7,999 bases of DNA from Actinomycetota bacterium (GTDB lineage: Bacteria; Actinomycetota; Thermoleophilia; Gaiellales; Gaiellaceae). A model generated the notes under the pieces. The model was given only the letters and a program-made list of their open reading frames with translations. It did no database searches and was not told the DNA's origin. The stretch spans positions 1 to 7,999 of the forward strand of contig JACCTQ010000357.1 in assembly GCA_013812265.1 (NCBI GenBank), given 5' to 3'. Position 1 is the first letter of the stretch. Each line of letters begins with the position of its first letter. Below, one piece after another: positions 1 through 7,017 of the stretch. The translations under genes were made by a program, and so were the position numbers.

Positions 1-391
1 TCGGGTCGCCCTGGTTGACGGTGCCGAGCTTCACCTGGAAGCGGTCGGTGTCGGCGTCGGGGCCATCCGGGCAGGCCTTGGTCACGGTCACGACCGGGTT
101 GGCCTTGAGCGTGTTGGTGATCGTGCAGGTGGCGCTACCGCCTCCCGCGAGGCCGCCGGTGGTGCTCGAGCAGCCGGCGCTGTACTGCGGCGTCTCATAG
201 TTAGAGAAATCCGTCGTTCCTGCCGCGGCCTCCGTGATCGTGTAGTTCGTGTTGGCCGGGACCGTGACGTTCAGCGAGCCTCCGCACGCGAGCGGGTCGC
301 CGACGTTGTTCGCGCCGAGCTTGACCTGGAAGCGGTCGGTCGTGGCGTTCGCGTTGTTCGGGCAGGATTTCGTTACGGCTACCGTCGCGTT
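1..391 (-). repeat. In-frame tandem repeat, 291-bp period, inside the secreted protein gene
   Basis: The stretch at about 292-391 is repeated at 1-100 with a 291-bp offset (97 codons). In both copies a CP motif is followed by a variable Asn/Asp-rich linker, then DRFQVKLG and a short variable tail ending GDP. The plus-strand block CACCTGGAAGCGGTCGG (copy at 31-47) recurs as GACCTGGAAGCGGTCGG at 322-338. The DNA similarity suggests fairly recent duplication or recombination. An older, more diverged copy covers about 392-760. Further copies may lie beyond the left edge. Confidence 0.5.
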
Positions 392-1372
392 CGGCGGCTT
401 CTTCGTGTTCGTAAAGGTGCACTCGACCGCGGCGCCGACCTCGTTCTTGCTGTCGTAATACGGCACGTTGAACGTGATGGACGTGTTGCCCGTGACCGTG
501 GTCGACCCAGTGGATGTCGTGATCGTGCAGGAGCTCGTCGTCGTGTAGTTACTCAGATCGGTGCCGAGATTGCCCGCGGTCTCTGTGATCGTCTTGTTGG
601 GGCCAACGCCGATTGCGAGCTCGTCCGACGTCCCGCAGGCCAGGGTCCTCGTCGTCTGCCCGTTGTACGCCGGGATAGTGAATGTGAACTGCTGGTTCGC
701 AGGCAGCGTGTCGCCGGGAGACATGGCGCAGACCTTGTTGAGCGTGAAGCGGCTCGGGCACGAGGTTTCCTGCCCGGTGAAGACTATGTCCTTTGTGTGA
801 TCTTCGTGGCCGGCAATGCCGGCCGTGACAATCCGCGAGTAGGGGTTCGTTGCCGAGCCCGTAGAGTGGCAGATGGTGTTCTTCGGCACCGCGTCGGTGA
901 ACGTCACCGCCGCGACCGGTGTCACGCTCCAGTTGCCGGCCCATGTCGATGAGTACGCACGCGCCTCGTAGAGGCCGTCGATGCCGTCCAGCTGGTAGGC
1001 GTACCTGAGGTTGCCCGCACCGTCAGACGTCGCGAAGCCCCAGTTGGGGTTCGGCGGAATGATGAGGTGAGTTACGGGATCGATCAGCACGATGCTGCCG
1101 TCCGGGCGCTTGATCGGGATCGAGTACTTCGTATTGGGTGCGAACCAGCTGCCCGAGACTTGCACGACCTCCCCGGGCGCGTAGTCGGCCTTGTCGGTGG
1201 TGAGAGTCGGAGCGGCCGCTGCCGTAGACGTCACAACAAGGGTTACCAGGAGCGCCGCAAGTGAGAGCGCCAGAGCGAGCACACGACCGGCGTGTGGCCG
1301 CGCCCTTCCTCGGACCGCAGGTTCGAGGGACGTGCTCAAAGGCGCGCCTGACGTGTGTGGGGACGATCTCAT
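1..1372 (-). CDS. Secreted surface protein with tandem prealbumin-like repeats (3' end outside window)
   Basis: The frame is open from an ATG at 1372 to the left edge (457 codons, no stop), so the C-terminus is missing. An in-frame TAG lies just upstream (1390-1388), and AAGGAG sits 9 nt before the ATG. Visible order: an Arg-rich N-region (1-30), a hydrophobic stretch (31-50) ending in AAAAP (51-55), consistent with a Sec signal peptide; an Ig-like domain (about 56-162) opening with TTDKADYAPGEVVQVSGS; a Cys-His segment CHSTGSATNPY (168-178) with H189 and H192; then prealbumin/SpaA-like repeats at 205-327, 328-424 and 425 onward. The repeats share a VTK-x-CP start, DRFQVKLG, ITE-x-A and an end CTITNT. 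The domain style is that of extracellular adhesive or cell-wall-anchored proteins; the ligand is unknown and any sorting signal lies outside. It diverges from the response regulator. The domain reading is fairly sure; the function is not. Confidence 0.5.
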   Translation of the reverse strand, partial: MRSSPHTSGAPLSTSLEPAVRGRARPHAGRVLALALSLAALLVTLVVTSTAAAAPTLTTDKADYAPGEVVQVSGSWFAPNTKYSIPIKRPDGSIVLIDPVTHLIIPPNPNWGFATSDGAGNLRYAYQLDGIDGLYEARAYSSTWAGNWSVTPVAAVTFTDAVPKNTICHSTGSATNPYSRIVTAGIAGHEDHTKDIVFTGQETSCPSRFTLNKVCAMSPGDTLPANQQFTFTIPAYNGQTTRTLACGTSDELAIGVGPNKTITETAGNLGTDLSNYTTTSSCTITTSTGSTTVTGNTSITFNVPYYDSKNEVGAAVECTFTNTKKPPNATVAVTKSCPNNANATTDRFQVKLGANNVGDPLACGGSLNVTVPANTNYTITEAAAGTTDFSNYETPQYSAGCSSTTGGLAGGGSATCTITNTLKANPVVTVTKACPDGPDADTDRFQVKLGTVNQGDP

Positions 1373-1381
1373 ATACCGCAT

Positions 1382-1387
1382 CTCCTT
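1382..1387 (-). promoter_or_regulatory. Strong Shine-Dalgarno (AAGGAG) of the secreted protein gene
   Basis: Read on the minus strand, AAGGAG occupies 1387-1382, with 9 nt to the ATG at 1372. It is the clearest ribosome binding site in the window and settles this start. The stop codon TAG at 1390-1388 rules out any longer version of the protein. Confidence 0.5.
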
Positions 1388-1489
1388 CTAGTTGGCCGCA
1401 GAGCCGCCGCCCACCGCAGGGCAACAGACCAAGCCTAGGGGTGTGGAAAGGATGTGGATAGAGGCATCGGACCGATCTTGGCTGTAGGC

Positions 1490-1510
1490 CGCAGTACTGC
1501 GTTCGCAGTA
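1490..1510. promoter_or_regulatory. Operator-like cluster: three CGCAGTA half-sites in the divergent intergenic region
   Basis: CGCAGTACTGCG (1490-1501) is a perfect 12-bp palindrome. It is followed by TT and another CGCAGTA (1504-1510). The heptamer therefore appears three times: forward at 1490, inverted at 1495-1501 and forward at 1504. The first and third copies are 14 bp apart, and the last two form an inverted repeat with a 2-bp gap. The cluster lies 118 bp from the secreted protein start and 43 bp from the regulator start. Such an arrangement suits binding of a dimeric regulator, possibly the LuxR-type protein encoded next door. The repeat is seen directly; regulator binding is inference. 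I see no convincing -35/-10 pair in this 181-bp region. A weaker near-palindrome, ATCGG-A-CCGAT, is at 1466-1476. Confidence 0.5.
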
Positions 1511-1537
1511 GTCCCGTATTGAAGAAACCCGCTGGTC

Positions 1538-1553
1538 GGAGTAGGATTCCTGT
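1538..1553 (+). promoter_or_regulatory. Shine-Dalgarno supporting an ATT start of the response regulator
   Basis: GGAG (1538-1541) and AGGA (1543-1546) precede the codon ATT at 1554. AGGA is 7 nt from it, a normal spacing. No ATG, GTG or TTG exists in frame between the upstream stop (TAG, 1542-1544) and codon 21 of the protein, so this site decides the start. Confidence 0.5.
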
Positions 1554-2209
1554 ATTGCGAAATCTCGAAAGCGCCCCATCCTCGTCGTCGAGGACGACCT
1601 CGGCCTGCGGGCCTTGCTGGTCGAGGTGCTCGAACGTGCAGGCTACGAAGTGCGTGAGGCCACCTCTGGCACCGAAGCGCTCGGTCATCTGGAGGGCGCC
1701 GCTCCCACCGTGGCGGTGCTCGACATCGACATCCCCGGAATGAACGGGTACGCGCTCTGCAGGGAGCTCAAAGAGCGGTACGCCGACCAGATCGGAGTCA
1801 TCTTTGTCACGGGCACGCGGATCGAGGCGTTCGATCGCGTGGGCGGCCTCCTGATCGGGGCCGACGACTACCTCGTGAAACCGTTCGATCCGGACGAGCT
1901 CGTCGCGCGTGTACGTGGATTGGAGTCACGCGCCGTGGAGGCGCGAGCGGGCGCGGCACGTGCCTCCAACGGGGGCAACGGCAGCCACAGAACCTCGACC
2001 TCGATCGAAGGGTTCGGGTTGACGCCGCGCGAGCGCGAGATCCTCGACCTTCTGGTCGCTGGCAACAACCAGGCCGAGATCGCAGTCAAGCTCGTCATCA
2101 GCCCGAAGACTGTCGCGACGCACATTCAGCGCGTGCTCTCGAAGCTCGACGTTCGGAGCCGAGCCGAGGCCGTCGCGCTCGTTGCCCGGGAACGTTCGAC
2201 CGACCGATT

Positions 2210-2213
<4 letters not shown>
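1554..2213 (+). CDS. Response regulator, receiver domain plus LuxR-type HTH (orphan)
   Basis: Predicted protein of 219 aa if ATT at 1554 is the start. The receiver domain spans about 8-121: the acidic pocket E13-D14-D15 in ILVVEDD, likely phosphoacceptor D57 in LDIDIPGMNG, T86 in VTGT and the conserved lysine K109 in LVKPF. A Gly/Ser/Asn-rich linker (about 122-155) leads to a LuxR/FixJ-type helix-turn-helix (156-213; LTPREREILDLLVAG, then ISPKTVATHIQRVLSKL). It should bind DNA as a phosphorylation-controlled dimer. The first standard start codon, TTG at 1614, would remove the EDD pocket and first strand, so translation must begin upstream; an in-frame TAG at 1542-1544 limits this to ATT at 1554. 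No histidine kinase is in the window. The gene diverges from the secreted protein gene, and its TAG overlaps the stop of the convergent DUF255 gene by 4 bp. The family is very sure; the start is less so. Confidence 0.5.
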
Positions 2214-4224
<2,011 letters not shown>

Positions 4225-4228
<4 letters not shown>

Positions 4229-4644
4229 GATTCCTGCGTACTCCCACGCAGATGGTGCGAGACGTCCCACGTCCACAGCTCGACGACGTTGCCGTCGGGA
4301 TCGGTGACGTACGCAGCCCGGCTCTTCTCGTAGCTTCCGAACTGCTCCTCGTGCGGGTCGTATCCGTGCTCGCGCAAGCGGTTGACGGCAGCGTCGTAGG
4401 CCTCGTCTTCCAGGTGGAGCGCGTAGTGGACGTGCACGCCGCCGCGGCCGCGGGCGAGGCCGACCTGTGGACGCCACAGCCCGATGCGCGTCCGCTCGCC
4501 GGCCATGAGCCAGATCGCTTCCCGCTGCTCCCAGCGCTCGACGACAGGGAGCCCCAGCACCTCCGCATAGAACCTTTCCGCGACGTCTAGGTCGACGACC
4601 TCGAGAACCAGCTCGCTGACACCCGTGACCGGGATCCCACCCAC
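4225..4644 (-). CDS. VOC superfamily (glyoxalase / bleomycin-resistance fold) protein
   Basis: Predicted protein of 139 aa from GTG at 4644. This is the only in-frame start after the upstream dedA-family stop that keeps the first strand (VTGVSELVLEV). Two beta-alpha-beta-beta-beta modules are visible: residues about 7-60 (AERFYAEVLGLPVVER) and about 70-126 (VHVHYALHLED, then YVTDPDGNVVELW). Compared with classical VOC metal sites, the second module keeps H73 and E122. The first-module histidine position is E11, and the position where glyoxalase I carries a Glu appears to be Leu or Trp (56-57). It may therefore bind metal differently or not at all, and glyoxalase I activity should not be assumed. 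It is the middle gene of a three-gene operon: 7 nt after the DedA-family stop and overlapping the DUF255 start by 4 bp. The ribosome binding site is weak, so translation probably depends on coupling. The substrate cannot be read from the sequence. Confidence 0.5.
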
Positions 4645-4651
4645 GCCCGAA

Positions 4652-5257
4652 CTATGCCTCGCTCGGGCGGCGACGATTGCGCACGAACCGGAGCGCCTCC
4701 ACCAGGACGGCGATCCCGGCCGCGATGGCGAGGGCGACGAGCAGCCCCAGCCACGGACTGTGCTCGAACCTCCTCCCGCCGAAGTAGCCGAGCAGACCCG
4801 AATAAGCCGCCCAGAACGCGGCGCCGATGAGCGCGAACGGGAAAAAACGGGCACGCCATGGATACCCCACGATGCCCGCCGTGAAGGTGGTCGCCGTCCG
4901 TCCTCCGGGGATGAACCGGGCGACCACGATCAGCAGCCCTCCCCGCCTGTCGAGCGTCCGCTCTGCCCACCGTAGGCTGCGACGGCCGCGGTCTCCCCGA
5001 AAGATCCCTCTTGCGCGACGCCTGCCGAGCAGATGACCGAGGAGATACGACGCGTTGTCACCGAGCAGAGCACCCGCTCCGGCGGCGCCGATGACGAGAG
5101 GGAGTATGAGATCTCCGCCGGCGGCGATGACACCCGCGGTGATGACCGCGGTCTCACTCGGAACGATCGGAAAGACGGCGTCGAGAGCAGCGATGGCGAG
5201 GACGGCCGCGTACGTCCAGGGGGAGCCCGAAACGAGGTTCACGAGCGACTCGAACAC
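4652..5257 (-). CDS. DedA family (SNARE-associated / VTT domain) inner membrane protein
   Basis: Predicted protein of 201 aa from GTG at 5257; no good Shine-Dalgarno is visible. Family motifs are in the usual order: FPIVPSETAVITAG with E35, GDNASYLLGHLLGRR (66-80) with D67, and RFIPGGRTATTFTAGI (114-129). R114 and R120 have the same six-residue spacing as the two arginines known to be essential in E. coli YqjA. Hydrophobic segments lie at about 15-33, 36-63, 106-130 (partly re-entrant in the family), 138-158 and 168-189, ending in a basic cytoplasmic tail (RFVRNRRR). DedA proteins are polytopic membrane proteins; members have been linked to lipid flipping (undecaprenyl phosphate or phospholipids) and to membrane-potential homeostasis. 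Which of these applies here is unknown. It is the first gene of the operon with the VOC and DUF255 genes. The family call is firm; the transported substrate is not. Confidence 0.5.
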   Translation of the reverse strand: MFESLVNLVSGSPWTYAAVLAIAALDAVFPIVPSETAVITAGVIAAGGDLILPLVIGAAGAGALLGDNASYLLGHLLGRRRARGIFRGDRGRRSLRWAERTLDRRGGLLIVVARFIPGGRTATTFTAGIVGYPWRARFFPFALIGAAFWAAYSGLLGYFGGRRFEHSPWLGLLVALAIAAGIAVLVEALRFVRNRRRPSEA

Positions 5258-5290
5258 GCCGACACGGTACGGGTCGCACTCGGGGCTACG

Positions 5291-5345
5291 GGGGAAGAGC
5301 GGCGCTGAGCCGCTCTTCGCCCCGCTCTGCGCAGCTCAGCTGCGC
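5291..5345. terminator. Two adjacent strong inverted repeats, possible terminator region
   Basis: GAAGAGCGGC (5294-5303), a 5-nt loop GCTGA and GCCGCTCTTC (5309-5318) form a perfect 10-bp stem. G's at 5291-5293 can extend it with C's at 5321-5323 around a small bulge. It is followed by GCGCAGCT-C-AGCTGCGC (5329-5345), an 8-bp odd-centred palindrome. Neither has a T-run on either strand, so neither is a canonical intrinsic terminator. They lie between the stop of the decayed gene (5353) and the dedA-family start (5257), where a terminator for leftward transcription would be expected. They could equally be a repeat element or protein-binding site. Confidence 0.5.
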
Positions 5346-5352
5346 GCTTGCC

Positions 5353-5690
5353 TCAGGCCTTCGTCGGCGGCCGAGCCCGACCGAGCCACGTGCGCGTTCC
5401 GTTGACGCTCAACGACTCGAGCCAGTAGCGCGGAGTGCGTACACCCGTCGGCGGCCGGTGAACCCGCGTACGTCCGCCTCGGACGCCGTCACCCACTCGA
5501 GCAGCACAGACGCGCCGGAACGCGTGGCCGAGAACGTTCGTAGGCACGGCCCGCGCGCCGCCGCCCGCGCGTTTCGTGATCGTGCAGGTGACCGCTGCGC
5601 TCTCGGCGACGGGAATGCCCGCCAGAGATGTACCAGTGCCGAGGAGGTTGAACTTGCCGGCATCGGTGAAGCTCCTACAAGCATCCCCGC
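5353..5690 (-). pseudogene. Remnant of a secreted protein: prealbumin-repeat piece plus C-terminal FN3-like piece
   Basis: No single intact frame, but three recognisable protein pieces follow each other on the minus strand. In one frame, about 5680-5545 gives DAGKFNLLGTGTSLAG, then VAESAAVTCTITKRAGG. This resembles the beginning, middle (GTGTSLA) and end (CTITN) of actinobacterial prealbumin-like repeats with the intervening parts missing. About 5545-5455 continues in a second frame with LRTFSATRSGASVLLEW and VTASEADVRGF, the 'TASE-x-D-x-x-GF' signature of FN3-like C-terminal domains. About 5430-5353 returns to the first frame with YWLESLSVNGTRTWLGRAR and a TGA, the usual end of such domains, while about 30 residues between GF and YW are missing. 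So there are two frame changes plus internal deletions. The 5' side runs into the end of the HMG-CoA lyase gene. It is related in type to the secreted protein at the left edge. The interpretation comes from recalled family patterns, hence moderate confidence. Confidence 0.5.
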
Positions 5691-6577
5691 CGCTCGGGTG
5701 GGAACCCCCCTGCCCGATAGACCTGGCCCGACAGCGCGCGCCCGAGGACCGTCTCCAGCCAATCGGCGGTCTCGACGATCGCACCGAGGTCGATGCCCGT
5801 GTCCACGCCCTCCCCGCCCAGGAGGTAGAGGAGGTCCTCGGTGGCGATGTTCCCGGTCGCATCCGGGGCGAACGGGCAGCCTCCCAGCCCGCCCACCGAG
5901 GCGTCGAGCACCGACGCGCCGCCCTCGAGAGCCGCGTACGCGTTCGCGAAACCCGTGTTCCGCGTGTTGTGAAGATGCACGCCGACGGGCTTGCCGAGGA
6001 TCGACACGCGCTCGACGAGCCGGCGGACCTGGGTCGGCGTTCCGACCCCGATCGTGTCCGCAAGCATCAACTCCTCCGCGCCGGACTCCGCGACCCGCTC
6101 GGCGAGGTCGGCCACGCGTGCGGGATCCACCGGTCCCTCGAACGGGCAGCCGAACGCGACGCTGACGGTCACGCTCGTCCGGATCCCGTCCGCGCGCGCG
6201 CGTGACACGATTCGGTGCGCGGTCGCCAGGCCCTCTTCCACCGAGGCGTTCGCGTTCCGCTGGTTGAAGCTCTCGCTCGCGCCAAACGCGAAATTCACCT
6301 GGCCGAGGCCGGTCGCCCGCAGCCGGTCATAGCCGCGCTCGTTCAGCACGAGGCCCGCGTACACCGTTCCTTCGCGCCGGTCAACCGCGTCGACGACCTC
6401 CTCGGCTCCGGCCATCTGCGGCACGCGCGCCGGATTCACGAAGCTCGCAGCCTCGACCCGTGGCAGGCCGGCAGCGGCCAGTCGATTTACGAGCTCCGCC
6501 CGCACGGCGACGGGCAGCGTCTCCGGCTCGTTCTGCAGGCCGTCGCGCGGCCCGACGTCGCAGACCGTCACCCTCAC
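5675..6577 (-). CDS. Hydroxymethylglutaryl-CoA lyase family protein
   Basis: Predicted protein of 300 aa, normal length, starting at GTG 6577. It is a DRE-TIM metallolyase of the HMGL-like family. HMG-CoA lyase cleaves HMG-CoA into acetoacetate and acetyl-CoA in leucine and ketone-body catabolism. Visible motifs: DVGPRDGLQNE (7-17) giving R11 and D12; H201 and H203 in HLHNTRNTG; and the G-loop GGLGGCPFAPDATGNIATED (229-248) with C234 and N243. The spacings H201-C234 and C234-N243 equal those of human HMGCL H233-C266-N275, so the catalytic and metal set is complete. One oddity is Asn-204 where the human enzyme has Asp (HCHDT). The C-terminus is short (GGFPPERRGCL), and its last codons overlap the pseudogene remnant. 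The GTG overlaps the stop of the upstream flavin-fold gene by 4 bp (GTGA), so the two are probably co-translated. An activity on a related 3-hydroxy-acyl-CoA cannot be excluded. Confidence 0.5.
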   Translation of the reverse strand: MRVTVCDVGPRDGLQNEPETLPVAVRAELVNRLAAAGLPRVEAASFVNPARVPQMAGAEEVVDAVDRREGTVYAGLVLNERGYDRLRATGLGQVNFAFGASESFNQRNANASVEEGLATAHRIVSRARADGIRTSVTVSVAFGCPFEGPVDPARVADLAERVAESGAEELMLADTIGVGTPTQVRRLVERVSILGKPVGVHLHNTRNTGFANAYAALEGGASVLDASVGGLGGCPFAPDATGNIATEDLLYLLGGEGVDTGIDLGAIVETADWLETVLGRALSGQVYRAGGFPPERRGCL

Positions 6578-6972
6578 CGGCTGAAACCGTGGGCGTCGAT
6601 GCGCTCGGCATGCACCTTGATGATCACGCGCCGCTCCCCGGGCTCGAGCGGATACTCGTCCCAGCCGCGATACTTCTTCCCGAGCTTGTGGATGTGCTCG
6701 GCGGCGCCTTCGTCGATCAGCTCAGCCGTTCCGCTCACCGAGACGTAACGGTACGGATCCTCCGGCGGGAACACCGTGACCGTCACCCGCGGATCGCGTT
6801 GGAGATGCCTGGGCTTGGCGCGCCCGTACGCCGTGTTGAGCACGACGTTCTGGCCGTCCCAGTCCAGCCACAAGACGGTGAGGTGCGGAGAGCCATCCGA
6901 CCGGACGGTCGCAACCGTGCCGAAGTTCTTCCCGAGAAAAAGCTGTGCCTGCTCGTCGCTGAGTGTCGTCAT
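6574..6972 (-). CDS. PPOX-class (split beta-barrel) oxidoreductase, probably F420-dependent
   Basis: Predicted protein of 132 aa starting at ATG 6972, preceded by AAAGGGGAACC (GGGG a few nt upstream). Longer versions of the frame are noise over the divergent gene. It has the pyridoxamine-5'-phosphate-oxidase-like split barrel: FGTVATVRSDGSPHLTVLWL (17-36), VLNTAYGRAKPRHLQRDPRV (44-63), VTVFPPEDPYRYVSVSGTAE (65-84), then AAEHIHKLGKKYRG (90-103) and a final strand (RRVIIKVHAERI). The DGSPH, NTAxGRxK-xxxLxRDPRV and DPYRYV blocks match the short F420-dependent PPOX subfamily (TIGR03618 type) common in Actinobacteria and Chloroflexi. These proteins bind F420 or a flavin and reduce varied substrates; the natural substrate is unknown here. 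Cofactor choice is inferred from subfamily resemblance only. It is the first gene of a two-gene unit with the HMG-CoA lyase and lies 45 bp from the divergent BNR gene. Confidence 0.5.
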   Translation of the reverse strand: MTTLSDEQAQLFLGKNFGTVATVRSDGSPHLTVLWLDWDGQNVVLNTAYGRAKPRHLQRDPRVTVTVFPPEDPYRYVSVSGTAELIDEGAAEHIHKLGKKYRGWDEYPLEPGERRVIIKVHAERIDAHGFSR

Positions 6973-6981
6973 GGTTCCCCT

Positions 6982-7010
6982 TTGTACGAAACGTTCCGGC
7001 GCGATACGGT
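6982..7010 (+). promoter_or_regulatory. Candidate promoter for a leaderless BNR-protein transcript
   Basis: TTGTAC (6982-6987), a 17-bp spacer and TACGGT (7005-7010, fitting TAnnnT) precede the ATG at 7018 by 7 nt, so the predicted transcription start is at or next to the A of the ATG. No Shine-Dalgarno is visible before this ATG, which fits leaderless translation as common in Actinobacteria. Both hexamers match only about half of the consensus, so this is a suggestion. Confidence 0.5.
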
Positions 7011-7017
7011 CTTCCCG

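Noticed and set aside
1023..1688. 221-codon open frame on the minus strand
   Set aside because: It overlaps the secreted protein gene in another frame and the response regulator start; rich in Arg, Cys and Gly with no domain.
4229..4477. N-terminal extension of the DUF255 protein
   Set aside because: Arg/Pro-rich and overlaps the VOC coding region; the family's conserved N-terminus begins right after GTG 4228, which also forms a GTGA overlap with the VOC stop.
4645..4854. N-terminal extension of the VOC protein
   Set aside because: It is a shifted-frame reading of the dedA-family gene with Ser/Arg-rich composition; GTG 4644 begins just after the dedA-family stop.
5458..6205. Plus-strand open frames opposite the HMG-CoA lyase and the remnant
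   Set aside because: Antisense shadows with biased composition; the minus strand carries the conserved lyase motifs.
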